Shown: positions 44,969 to 53,413 of the stretch, piece by piece
Layout: each line of letters begins with the position of its first letter
Numbering within the stretch: the first letter of the stretch is position 1
Assembly: GCF_029051685.1 (NCBI RefSeq)
Contig: NZ_JAACFT010000026.1
Coordinates: 52,685-116,684 of the forward strand
DNA length: 64,000 nucleotides
Reading direction: 5' to 3'
DNA from: Bradyrhizobium sp. CSA207
GTDB lineage: Bacteria; Pseudomonadota; Alphaproteobacteria; Rhizobiales; Xanthobacteraceae
Notes under the pieces: generated by a model
What the model saw: the letters and a program-made list of their open reading frames with translations, nothing else
What the model was told of the DNA's origin: nothing
Databases searched by the model: none
Made by a program: the position numbers and the translations under genes

Positions 44969-46709
44969 TGCCGGCGCCGGCATGATGGGCGAGATGATGG
45001 GGCGCCCGCGCAAGGAGCTCTATCCGTCATTGATGGAGATGCCGGTGCTCTCCCCGGAGCAGCGGCGCAATCTCGAGTCCCAGGCGCGTGGGCGGATCAA
45101 CGGCGAGATCGACGGTATCGCTGCGGCCGAAATGGATCTGCGCCATGCGATCGCCGCAGGCGATGTGGTTGCGGCCGATCGGGCGTCGGGGCGGATTCGC
45201 TATGCTCTCGATGGGGTTCAGAGCGGCGTGACCGTGCTGCGGTCGCTCATTGAAGGGATGTCGCCGCCGCACATCGCGCAAAACTGGTTCAAGGCGCAGA
45301 TGAACCTCCGTCCTCAGCTAGCGCTCGTCGATACGGACGGGATGCTGGGAGTCTCCTGGTTTCACGTTGCGACGATGGCGCTGCTTGCAATCTTCTCCGC
45401 GGGGATGCTCGCGGTCTATGTCGCGCGAATGCGGCGGGCCAACGCGCTGGTCGATAGGCTGATGCGTGTCCCGGCGCCGACGTCGTCGCCCGCGTCCTCC
45501 CCATCGGACGGTGCAAGCAGCGTAACGTCGGCAACGAGCCGATCCGGCGCGGGTGGAGGTGGATTGCCGACCCTGGACAAGGTCGGCTCTGCACCGGACC
45601 TCCACCGCGGCCCGGCGAGACCTGGCGAGTTCTGGAAGGGGAAGCTCAGGATCGCCGCCATCTACCCGGAAACGCCAGGCGTAAAGACGTTTCGCCTCCA
45701 GGCGGCGGACGGCGGCTGCATCCCCTTCTCGTTTCTGCCTGGCCAATTTCTGACCTATGCCGCGGAGATCGACGGCAAGACGGTCAGGCGCTCCTATACG
45801 ATCGCCTCGTCCGCCGCCCGGACCGCCTATGTCGAAACCACCATCAAGCGCGAAGATGGCGGGCTGTTTTCCGACTACATGCACGACAAGGTCAGGGAAG
45901 GCGATCTGCTCGACGTCATGGGGCCCTCCGGTGCCTTCACCTTCACCGGCGCGGAGGCCGAGAGCGTGGTGCTGATCGGCGGCGGCGTCGGCATCACGCC
46001 CCTGATGGCGGCGATCCGCTATCTCTCGGATATCGCGTGGCCGGGCCAGATCGATCTGGTCTACGGCGCGCAGACGACCGAGCAATTCATCTTTCGCGAT
46101 GAGCTGGAATATCTGCAGCGAAGAATGACCAATCTGCGCGTCGCTGCCACCATGGTGCGCGCGGCGGGCACGTCGTGGATGGGGAGCGAAGGCCAGATCA
46201 CGGCCGACTTCCTGCGCAGAGCCGTTCCCGATCTGGCAAAGCGCCGCGTTCACCTGTGCGGTCCGCCGGGAATGATGGAAGCGGTCAGGAAGACGCTGGG
46301 CGAGCTCGGCGTGCCGCCCGCGCAGATCAAGACCGAGGCCTTTGGGCCTGCCCGCGGCGCCGTTCCTCCTCCGGGAAAGGCCGTCGTCGAGATGCCGACG
46401 CCCAATGGCGACGGCGGTCGTGAAGTCGCAGCGGCGATCGGCCCGGCGACGGCATCCATCCGCTTTGCCAGGTCCGGCAAGGTCGCGCCATTGCCCCCGG
46501 ACAGGAGCGTTCTCGAGGTGGCCGAGAACGTTGGTGTACCGATCGACTATTCCTGCCGCGCGGGCGTCTGCGGCATCTGCAAGACCCATCTGCTCGAAGG
46601 ACATGTCACGATGGAGATTCAGGATGCACTGACGGAGGACGACAAGAGCAAGGGCATCATCCTGGCGTGCCAGGCAAAGTCGGTCGGAAATCTGGTCGTC
46701 GAGGCCTGA
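44766..46709 (+). CDS. Membrane-anchored FAD/NAD reductase with C-terminal 2Fe-2S ferredoxin domain
   Basis: Up to 647 aa in this frame; a start at ATG 44982 (MMGEMMG) is also possible if the upstream part belongs to another frame. Order: Met/Glu helical domain (about 80-190, VLSPEQRRNLESQARGRING), membrane helix about 196-218 (WFHVATMALLAIFSAGMLAV), Ser/Gly linker, FNR-type FAD domain from about 289 (RRSYTIASS flavin motif), NAD domain (LIGGGVGITPLMA, LCGPPGMMEA), and a plant-type 2Fe-2S domain with DYSCRAGVCGICK and a final Cys in LACQAK. The catalytic part resembles class IB reductases such as Hcr. The membrane anchor and exposed helical domain are unusual. One base separates it from the cytochrome b gene. 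Confidence 0.85.
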   Translation: MLATSDRAAFPTAGRWPSRPAEAGSRPRRRTATRRTIRMHPVRAGEGALHPNGPANPGSGRSSDASGDAGAGMMGEMMGRPRKELYPSLMEMPVLSPEQRRNLESQARGRINGEIDGIAAAEMDLRHAIAAGDVVAADRASGRIRYALDGVQSGVTVLRSLIEGMSPPHIAQNWFKAQMNLRPQLALVDTDGMLGVSWFHVATMALLAIFSAGMLAVYVARMRRANALVDRLMRVPAPTSSPASSPSDGASSVTSATSRSGAGGGGLPTLDKVGSAPDLHRGPARPGEFWKGKLRIAAIYPETPGVKTFRLQAADGGCIPFSFLPGQFLTYAAEIDGKTVRRSYTIASSAARTAYVETTIKREDGGLFSDYMHDKVREGDLLDVMGPSGAFTFTGAEAESVVLIGGGVGITPLMAAIRYLSDIAWPGQIDLVYGAQTTEQFIFRDELEYLQRRMTNLRVAATMVRAAGTSWMGSEGQITADFLRRAVPDLAKRRVHLCGPPGMMEAVRKTLGELGVPPAQIKTEAFGPARGAVPPPGKAVVEMPTPNGDGGREVAAAIGPATASIRFARSGKVAPLPPDRSVLEVAENVGVPIDYSCRAGVCGICKTHLLEGHVTMEIQDALTEDDKSKGIILACQAKSVGNLVVEA

Positions 46710-46710
46710 T

Positions 46711-47415
46711 ATGGGCGAACGCGAGCGCCTGATCGTCGATGTCGTCCTGGCGGGCCTGTTGTTTCTGGTCCCCGCCTTCCTGTTTCACAGTGATGACCGA
46801 TTTGCGGGAAGCCTGGCAGGATTTGCCCTCGGCGCATGCGCCGCAGCCTTGATGATTCTCCTTCTGATCTATCCGCTTGCGAAGTACAGCGAGGCCCTGA
46901 AGGGGCTCGTGACCCGCGTGATGTCGATGCGGATCCTCTTGAGCTTTCACGTCTACGCGGGCATCGTCGCAGCCTTCGTGGCCCTGCTGCACACCGGCCA
47001 CAAGTTTCACAGTTCGCTCGGCATCGCGCTGATCGCCAGCATGCTGACCGTGGTGGTTACCGGATTCGTCGGGCGCTACTACCTGCCGCGGACCGCCGCC
47101 GAGATTCGCACGCAGCAGTCCCGTCTTGCGACGCTGAGGACTGCTTACGATCGAACGGCGCTGATACTGTCCTCGCTCGATACGGCAGCCTCCGATGGCG
47201 CTGCCGTGAGCGCCGCGGCCCTGCAGGACGTGCCGCTGCTGCAGCTCGTCGACGGCATTTCCGATCTTGAATACGCCATCGAATCTCATGAATCGGTCAA
47301 GCGCGTCTTCATGCAGTGGATCGGCCTTCACGTGGTTGCGGCCATCGCGATGTATGCGCTGCTGGCGCTCCATGTTGCCGCTGAGATCTATTACGGGCTG
47401 CGGTGGCTGGCGTGA
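46711..47415 (+). CDS. Predicted di-heme membrane cytochrome b
   Basis: A 234-aa protein with about five membrane helices. Helix 3 (FHVYAGIVAAFVALLH) and helix 5 (LHVVAAIAMYALLALH) each carry a His pair with H-x13-H spacing, as in cytochrome b561 and ferric reductase-like proteins, so two b hemes stacked across the membrane are predicted. A loop of ~70 residues lies between helices 4 and 5. Placed between the reductase and the multiheme cytochrome c, it should carry electrons across the membrane. It overlaps the next gene by 13 or 4 bases depending on the start used. Confidence 0.72.
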   Translation: MGERERLIVDVVLAGLLFLVPAFLFHSDDRFAGSLAGFALGACAAALMILLLIYPLAKYSEALKGLVTRVMSMRILLSFHVYAGIVAAFVALLHTGHKFHSSLGIALIASMLTVVVTGFVGRYYLPRTAAEIRTQQSRLATLRTAYDRTALILSSLDTAASDGAAVSAAALQDVPLLQLVDGISDLEYAIESHESVKRVFMQWIGLHVVAAIAMYALLALHVAAEIYYGLRWLA

Positions 47416-48188
47416 GCGCGCGGAACATCCTCTATGCGGTGGTCGCGACGTTGGCCGTTGCCGGCGTGGCGGCCGTATCCATCGGTCTGTATCGCGGCGG
47501 TTCTCTGGCGGTCTCGGGCTGGACCGAAATCGTCGCTCCAGGCCGCCTTTCCGAACGGCACGCGTTTCTATCCGACAGATGCGAGAGCTGTCACACGCCA
47601 ACCAAGGGCGTCGAAGCTACCGCCTGCATCACTTGTCACACGACCGCCGCCAAGGAACTGGGCCGGCAATCGACAGCTTTCCACGCCACCAGCCGGGAAT
47701 GCCGCGGTTGCCACCTTGAACACCGGGGCGGTGTCCGTCCAACCGCAATGGACCACACTTCTCTTCTGCGGACAGGGGCGTTTTGGCAAGGCTCGGACAC
47801 GTCCACCCAGGCCATCGCCCATCAAATGGCAGACGATCTCAGACGGTTTCTCAGCTTGCCCAAGCCTGACGAACGGGAAAGAGCGGCTCTCGACTGCGCC
47901 AATTGTCACAGCAATCGGGAGCCGCATCGTGGACTGTTCGGGCGGGAATGTGCGGGCTGTCACGGGCTCGAGTCCTGGCAGATCGCAGGGTTCCTGCATC
48001 CGTCGCCGACGTCGAAGGAGTGCGCCCAGTGCCATCAGGCGCCACCGAGCCACTACATGGGGCATTTCATCATGATGGACCGGATGATCACCGGCCAGGA
48101 GCATGCCACGGTGACTCAATGCTTCCTGTGCCACAGGACAGACTCGTTCAACGACATCAAGGATGTCGGCTGGTTTAAGCATCACTGA
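47403..48188 (+). CDS. Membrane-anchored seven-heme c-type cytochrome
   Basis: A 261-aa protein with an N-terminal anchor (ILYAVVATLAVAGVAAVSIG) and seven CxxCH heme sites: CESCH, CITCH, CRGCH, CANCH, CAGCH, CAQCH, CFLCH. Extra histidines (PHRGLFGR, HYMGHF, GQEHAT) could supply distal ligands. The spacing recalls cytochrome c3 / NapC-NrfH-like multihemes but no exact family is assigned. Located in the periplasm, it should accept or give electrons to the cytochrome b partner. GTG at 47403 or GTG at 47412 (GTGA overlap) may be the start. Confidence 0.85.
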   Translation: MAGVSARNILYAVVATLAVAGVAAVSIGLYRGGSLAVSGWTEIVAPGRLSERHAFLSDRCESCHTPTKGVEATACITCHTTAAKELGRQSTAFHATSRECRGCHLEHRGGVRPTAMDHTSLLRTGAFWQGSDTSTQAIAHQMADDLRRFLSLPKPDERERAALDCANCHSNREPHRGLFGRECAGCHGLESWQIAGFLHPSPTSKECAQCHQAPPSHYMGHFIMMDRMITGQEHATVTQCFLCHRTDSFNDIKDVGWFKHH

Positions 48189-48381
48189 CGGGCATGCGAC
48201 GGTAACGGCTGCCGTTTATTACAGTCGAGGAGAGTAGATTTTATCTAGAAGCTCTTGCTCCCGGCTCTGGCGCTGTGAAGTTACCCTGCGCAAGCCATCA
48301 CGGCGGATCGCGCATCGTTTTTGGTTGGCGGCCCGTGCAACCACGACTATATGTTCCAGGCTTGGAGCGACTGGCAGCGAG

Positions 48382-48789
48382 ATGAATGGCCTGAGAGTGT
48401 CAAGGCGCAGATGGTTGGGGTGGCTTGTCGCCGCCGCCTATCTGCTCGCGTCGATGACACCATCACTCGCGATCGCCGTTCCGGTCGATCTGTCGATGCA
48501 CTGTGCGGATGAACTCGTGGCCGGACATGAGCACGAGCATGCGCATGGCGCATTGGCGCCGCATTCGCATGATGCCGCAATGGCTGCGGATTGTGACGAC
48601 GATCAGGACAAACCTGGCGGGCGGCATGCCAGTTGCTGCGGCTCTGTGCTGTGCTTCAGCGCAGTTTCTCCTCAAGCTCCCTCGTTCGTGCAGTTCGCTG
48701 CACCACGATCGCTCTGCGCGTCCGTGCCCGACCTGATGGGCGATGACGGTACCTGCAGCCGGCATTATCGGCCCCCCATCGTCGCCTGA
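48382..48789 (+). CDS. Exported His/Cys-rich protein
   Basis: A 135-aa protein with a basic N-terminus and hydrophobic export helix (WLGWLVAAAYLLASMTPSLA), then CADELVAGHEHEHAHG, HSHDAA, DCDDDQD and HASCCGSVLC. Histidine, aspartate and cysteine clusters point to metal binding in the periplasm. ATG at 48382 begins the signal. No named family recognised. It lies between the seven-heme cytochrome and the sigma factor, 193 bases after the former. Confidence 0.68.
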   Translation: MNGLRVSRRRWLGWLVAAAYLLASMTPSLAIAVPVDLSMHCADELVAGHEHEHAHGALAPHSHDAAMAADCDDDQDKPGGRHASCCGSVLCFSAVSPQAPSFVQFAAPRSLCASVPDLMGDDGTCSRHYRPPIVA

Positions 48790-49120
48790 GATAGCACCCG
48801 GATATTGGGCCGCCGCGCTCCGCTCAGGGGCGTAGCTCCTCGTATTTCACAGCTTCTCAGGGAACCAATATGCCTATGCATAGGGTGGCGGCGCGCGCCG
48901 CCGCATCGACTCTGCGCGCAAGCGATGCACACATGAGCGTCAGGCCCGAACTCGCCATCACATGGCGCGCCGCCCAGCATCGCTTCAGGGAGCTATCGCG
49001 CGCCCGGCTCTGTCACGACCGACCCGTTCGCAGGCGGGGCGATCACGATGGTGTTCCGCATCTCGGCCCGGCCATGACGACGCGTCGGTGTGGCCTCGCG
49101 GCCGATGTCGGGAAGCTGGC
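48790..49120. other. 331-base gap before the ECF sigma gene
   Basis: A frame starting ATG at 48870 stays open for 90 codons but has Arg/Ala-rich random-looking composition and runs into the sigma factor start; I do not call it a gene. This stretch should hold the sigma gene's own promoter, but no ECF-type promoter was confidently seen. Confidence 0.45.
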
Positions 49121-49756
49121 ATGCAAGGACAGCTCGCCATGACATCCCAAAGCGAAAAGCCACCGGGGCCGTCCGCGACCGTCGCCCTGGAGTCGGACCA
49201 TATGGTTCGGGCCGCCCTGGTGGGGAGCTACGATCGTCTCCGGAACTACCTGCAGAGGCGTTTCGGCACGCAGGCGGAAGCCGAGGAAGTGTTGCAAGCG
49301 TTTGTCCTGCGCGCGCTCGAGCGCGCCACCGATATTCGCGACGCGGACTCGGTCCGCGGCTGGCTAAGCCGGGTGCTGGCAACCACGATAGCTGATTTTC
49401 ACCGCCAGACGTCGAAGAGCAAATCGAGGGAAGCGCCGTTTCCAAGCGAACTGAATGATCGCCTCGCCGCCGATCAGGGCACCGAGGGGGACTCCATCGT
49501 CTGCGAATGCCTTTACGCGCATCTCTCGCTATTGAAGACGGAGCATGCCGAAGTCATCAGAAGGGTAGACCTTGCGGGCGAATCGAGGGAGGCGGTCGCC
49601 GCGGATATTGGGGTGACCGTCAACAACCTCACCGTTCGTCTTCATCGCGCCCGTCAGGCGTTGAAGGAGCGCCTCGAACAGACCTGCGTTGTTTGTCTCG
49701 AGGAAAGCTTCTGGGAGTGTCGATGCGCTGATAGCCGGGGCGGAGGTCCGTTTTAG
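49121..49756 (+). CDS. ECF sigma factor with C-terminal Cys-rich domain (CorE/ECF44-like)
   Basis: A 211-aa sigma-70-family factor. Region 2 (YDRLRNYLQRRFGTQAEAEE, VRGWLSRVLATTIADFHR) and region 4 (ESREAVAADIGVTVNNLTVR then LHRARQALKERL) are intact. The C-terminus carries CVVCLEESFWECRC, i.e. CxxC-x7-CxC, recalling the metal-sensing Cys-rich tail of CorE-type (ECF44) sigma factors, which act without an anti-sigma; none is seen nearby. ATG at 49121 has GGAAG 5 bases upstream; ATG at 49139 is an alternative. It likely controls the redox/metal-binding genes upstream. Confidence 0.8.
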   Translation: MQGQLAMTSQSEKPPGPSATVALESDHMVRAALVGSYDRLRNYLQRRFGTQAEAEEVLQAFVLRALERATDIRDADSVRGWLSRVLATTIADFHRQTSKSKSREAPFPSELNDRLAADQGTEGDSIVCECLYAHLSLLKTEHAEVIRRVDLAGESREAVAADIGVTVNNLTVRLHRARQALKERLEQTCVVCLEESFWECRCADSRGGGPF

Positions 49757-49999
49757 ACCGAAGCAAATTCACCTTCCCGTCGATCCCATGCGAAGCGGCC
49801 CACTGTCGTGCTGCGGAGCAACCGACAGCTTGGTTCCCCTACAACCTGAGCGGTGATAGGCTTCATCGCGCTGGCCGGGCATCGTCTGCGCGACAGCGCA
49901 GGTCATCGCGATGTCGACGGTACCGTCTCCCGGACGGCAGCAGCGCGGTCGGACCTGGCAAAATGCCGCCGGCGGGCGGGGAGCCGGTGATCCACGACG

Positions 50000-51271
50000 A
50001 TGTTCGACAAAACCTACAGGCAGCACCTCGAAGCTGATCTTGCGCAATGGGAAGCCGATGGCGTGATCGCGCCGACGGCCGCAGCCGGTATCCGCAATGC
50101 GCTGCCGCCGCTCTCGCCCGGCATCAACATCGCGGTGGTCGTCGCCATCGTTGGCGGCCTCTTGATCGCGGCCGCATTCCTCGCTTTCGTCGCTGCGCAC
50201 TGGACTGAGATCGCGCGGCTGTTGCGGTTCTCCATGCTGATTGCCGGCATGGTCGTCGCCGGCGGTCTCGGAGCCTGGTTCGCCGCGACGGGCCGCACCG
50301 TTCTTGCCGATCTCTGCGCCAGCATCGGTGCGATCATATTCGGCGCGGGCATCGCTTTGGTCGGCCAGATGTACCATCTCGGCGAGGACTTTGCCGGCGG
50401 CATGCTGCTGTGGTCGATCGGCGCGTTTGCTACAGCGCTGCTGACCGGGTCGCGCGGCGCCCTTGCCGTTGCACTCGTGGCCGCCGGCATCTGGACCTGC
50501 ATGCGGAGCTATGACGCGCCGGGTGCCCTACATCTTCCGTTCGTAATGGTCTGGCTGATCGCCGCCGGTCTCGCGTTTGCGTGGAATTCCCGCGTCGCAG
50601 CCCATCTCGTCGCGATTGCCGTGCTTCCGTGGTGGATCGCGACGGCGCTTCGCTTCGAATTCGATGGCGCCCAGCCGTCATTCGTGCTGGCGAACGGTGC
50701 GGCCCTGCTGTTCGGTGCCGGGCTCGCGATCGGCGCCGCGCCGTCGCCGAGGGCGCTGCGGCTCGGGACCGTTCTGTCGATTTACGGAGCATTTTCGCTG
50801 GCCGTTGTGGCCGGGCTGGAGGTGACAACGGTCGACGACATCATCCGGATTCGGGATGGCTCTGCTCCAACCCAGCCGCTTTGGGCGATCCTGTGCGGGG
50901 TTATGGGTGTGATCCTCGCGTTTGTGTCTGCCAAGATCACCAGCCGGATCGGTGAAGCCGTTGCAGGATGTGCGATCGGGCTCGTCCTGGTTGCGGCGCC
51001 GATCTGGCCGGCGTCTCAGGCGGGTGATCCCTGGCTCGCTTATGCGGCCCTGCTTTGCGCGATGCTGTGCCTTGCCGTCTCCGGCATGCTTGACGAGGTG
51101 CGTCCGCGAGTCGTCGCCGGCTGGCTCGGGATCGCCGGCGTCATCGCCGGCATCACCTGGGCGGTGAAGGGCTCGCTGCTGCGCCGCTCGGCCTTCCTTG
51201 CCGCGGCCGGTGTCGTCACCGTTGCGGTTGCGACGGCGCTCAATCGCGCGCTGCCGAGAACCGACAAATGA
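50000..51271 (+). CDS. DUF2157 domain membrane protein
   Basis: A 423-aa membrane protein with a soluble N-terminus (FDKTYRQHLEADLAQWEADG) followed by about 12 helices. GGLLIAAAFLAFVAAHWTEI is the typical DUF2157 start. Function unknown. It overlaps the GDYXXLXY gene by 4 bases (ATGA), a pair commonly found together. The 243-base gap from the sigma gene contains nothing I recognise. Confidence 0.85.
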   Translation: MFDKTYRQHLEADLAQWEADGVIAPTAAAGIRNALPPLSPGINIAVVVAIVGGLLIAAAFLAFVAAHWTEIARLLRFSMLIAGMVVAGGLGAWFAATGRTVLADLCASIGAIIFGAGIALVGQMYHLGEDFAGGMLLWSIGAFATALLTGSRGALAVALVAAGIWTCMRSYDAPGALHLPFVMVWLIAAGLAFAWNSRVAAHLVAIAVLPWWIATALRFEFDGAQPSFVLANGAALLFGAGLAIGAAPSPRALRLGTVLSIYGAFSLAVVAGLEVTTVDDIIRIRDGSAPTQPLWAILCGVMGVILAFVSAKITSRIGEAVAGCAIGLVLVAAPIWPASQAGDPWLAYAALLCAMLCLAVSGMLDEVRPRVVAGWLGIAGVIAGITWAVKGSLLRRSAFLAAAGVVTVAVATALNRALPRTDK

Positions 51272-51879
51272 TCAAGCCCGCCGCGCCCCTCATCGCACTC
51301 TGGCAGCGCATTCCGAAAGCCGTGCTGTTCGGTGTCGCCATCCTGGTTCAATGTGCGCTGCTGATCCTGATGGTCGCCGATCGCATGCAGATCCTGCGCG
51401 GCGGCACCGAGGTGACCTTGCAGACGCAGCCCGTCGATCCCCGCGATCTCCTGCGCGGCGACTATGTCGTGCTCCGCTACGACATCTCGCAACTGCCGGC
51501 AGGCGCGCTCGCCGGCCAACCGGCCGCCGAACGCAATCCCGTCATGTTCGTCAAGCTCGCGCCCAATGCCAGCGGTCTCTACGAGGCGGTCTCGGTGCAC
51601 GCCGAGCCCGTGCCGGTGACGGCTCCCGAGGTGCTGATCCGCGGCCGCCTCGCCTATGGCGCGTCCTGTGGCTCGCCCCGACGCGCCTTCTGCGACAAGC
51701 TGACGATCCACTACGGCCTGGAAAGCTATTTCGTGCCCGAAGGCGAAGGCAGGAAGCTCGAGCAGGCCCGCAACCAGCAAAAGCTGCGGGTGGTCGCTTC
51801 CGTGCTGCCGTCAGGGCGCGCCGCCATCAAGCGGCTGCTGCTCGACGGCCAGCCGGTCTATGACGAGCCCTGGTATTAG
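51268..51879 (+). CDS. GDYXXLXY domain protein
   Basis: A 203-aa protein with one N-terminal membrane helix (VLFGVAILVQCALLILMVA) and the family-defining GDYVVLRYDIS motif in an extracytoplasmic domain. ESYFVPEGEG follows later, also typical. Function unknown; it partners DUF2157 proteins, as here. Confidence 0.88.
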   Translation: MIKPAAPLIALWQRIPKAVLFGVAILVQCALLILMVADRMQILRGGTEVTLQTQPVDPRDLLRGDYVVLRYDISQLPAGALAGQPAAERNPVMFVKLAPNASGLYEAVSVHAEPVPVTAPEVLIRGRLAYGASCGSPRRAFCDKLTIHYGLESYFVPEGEGRKLEQARNQQKLRVVASVLPSGRAAIKRLLLDGQPVYDEPWY

Positions 51880-51886
51880 CGGCGGG

Positions 51887-53305
51887 TCATCCGGCCCGCG
51901 CCCTCAACGCCCGCCGCATCACGTCCCACATCCGCGGATCGTTCGATTGGGCCACGTTGAAGCGCAGGAAGCTCGTTGCCGTCTCCGATACGCTGAACAC
52001 GTTGCCCGGCGCGAGCACGACATCCTCTTCGAGCGCCGCGCGCGCAACCTGCGTGGCATCCCGTTCGCCGGGCAGACGACACCAGAGGAAGAACCCGCCG
52101 CGCGGCATCAGCCAGGGCTCGAGTCCCAACCCCTGAAGCTTGCGCGCGACCTCGCGCCGCGCCCGCGTGAGCCTTTGCCTGAGCTCGTCCATGTGCTTGC
52201 GGTAGCTGCCGCCGGCCAGAACGCCCGCGATGATTGCGGTCGCGACCGGGCTGGGGCCGCCAAAACTGGTTGCGACCTGGAGGTCGACGAGGTGCTCAAT
52301 CCAATCGGCGCGCGCGGCGATATAGCCGCAGCGCACCGACGCCGACAGCGTTTTGGAGAAGCTGCCGATGCGGATCACGCGGGCTAGCCCGTCGAGCGCG
52401 GCAAGGCGCGGCGAGCGCTCCGGCTCGAAATCGCCAAAGATATCGTCCTCGATGATGGTCAAGTCGTGCGCCGCGGCCGCGGTGAGCAGCCGGTGCGCGG
52501 TCGGAAGCGACAGCGTCGCGCCGGTCGGATTGTGCAGCGCTGAATTGGTGATGTAGAGCCTGGGACGTTCGCTGGCGAGGATCGCTTCGAAGCGCGCGAC
52601 GTCCGGGCCTGACGGCGTGTAGGGCACGCCGAGGATTTTCACCTGATGCGCGCGAAGCAGCGCGCGAAAATTGAAATAGCAGGGATCATCGACCAATACC
52701 GTATCGCCGGGACGGAGCAGGAAACGGCAAACGAGATCGGTGGCCTGCGTGCCCGAGCCCGTCAGCACGAGCTGGTCGATCGACGCCTCGATCGCGTCTT
52801 CAGTGAGGCGCGCGAGCAGCAGCCGGCGCAGCGCCGGCGCACCGCGAGTGCTGCCATAGTCGGTTAGCAGGCTCGCATCGGCACGCGCGAGCGCGCGCAC
52901 GGCACGGCGCAACGCTGCCTCCGGCATCCAGGCCGGCGGCAGCCAGCCGCAGCCGGGCTTTGGCACCGCGGCGTCGGCATCAAGCGACTGCCGCGACACC
53001 CAGAACGGATCGACGGCCCGGTCCCGGCGCGGCTCGACCTCCGCAAGCGCCAGCGGCGGCATGACCGTCGGCGACACATAGAAGCCCGCGCCGCGACGGG
53101 CGCGGATCAGGCCTTCGGCGGCGAGGCGGTCATAGGCTTCCACCACGGTGGAGGGCGAGACGCTCATGCTCGCAGCAAGGCTGCGGATCGACGGCAGGCG
53201 GTCGCCGGAACCGAGTGCGCGGCCCGCGATCTTGGCGCGGATCGCGCTGATCACGTCGACGGTCCGCGTTCCGCTCCGCCCCTTCGTTCGCGCCTCGCCG
53301 TCCAA
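51887..53305 (-). CDS. MocR/PdxR-type regulator with aminotransferase domain
   Basis: A 472-aa regulator: GntR-type winged helix (RLPSIRSLAASMSVSPSTVV) at about 25-95 and a PLP-dependent aminotransferase class I fold (GSGTQATDLVCRFLLRPGD, YITNSALHNPTGATLSLPT, IEDDIFGDF, and the PLP lysine in IRIGSFSKTLSASVRCGYI). It senses a PLP or amine/amino-acid-related ligand. The start is taken as TTG 53305 with GGAAGG about 9 bases upstream; the frame stays open to 53419. Divergent from the DMT exporter, with a shared operator. Confidence 0.87.
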   Translation of the reverse strand: MDGEARTKGRSGTRTVDVISAIRAKIAGRALGSGDRLPSIRSLAASMSVSPSTVVEAYDRLAAEGLIRARRGAGFYVSPTVMPPLALAEVEPRRDRAVDPFWVSRQSLDADAAVPKPGCGWLPPAWMPEAALRRAVRALARADASLLTDYGSTRGAPALRRLLLARLTEDAIEASIDQLVLTGSGTQATDLVCRFLLRPGDTVLVDDPCYFNFRALLRAHQVKILGVPYTPSGPDVARFEAILASERPRLYITNSALHNPTGATLSLPTAHRLLTAAAAHDLTIIEDDIFGDFEPERSPRLAALDGLARVIRIGSFSKTLSASVRCGYIAARADWIEHLVDLQVATSFGGPSPVATAIIAGVLAGGSYRKHMDELRQRLTRARREVARKLQGLGLEPWLMPRGGFFLWCRLPGERDATQVARAALEEDVVLAPGNVFSVSETATSFLRFNVAQSNDPRMWDVMRRALRARAG

Positions 53306-53323
53306 GCTGTATTGCCTTCCGTA

Positions 53324-53351
53324 CCAATACAATTTTGCTAGATTGTACTGG
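53324..53351. promoter_or_regulatory. Candidate MocR operator
   Basis: CCAATACAA (53324-53332) and TTGTACTGG (53343-53351) form an inverted repeat with one mismatch around 10 bases, between the MocR-type gene and the divergent DMT gene. TAGATTGTACTGGATTGT also gives a direct-repeat look common in MocR sites. Confidence 0.6.
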
Positions 53352-53413
53352 ATTGTCGCTGGTTTCGCCACCGGTTCGGGGCGAGGATCGCCGCCCGAAA
53401 ATAGCGAGGCGAC

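Noticed and set aside
48870..49142. 90-codon plus-strand frame before the sigma gene
   Set aside because: Composition is random-looking and Arg-rich, and it runs into the sigma factor start; no clear ribosome binding site.
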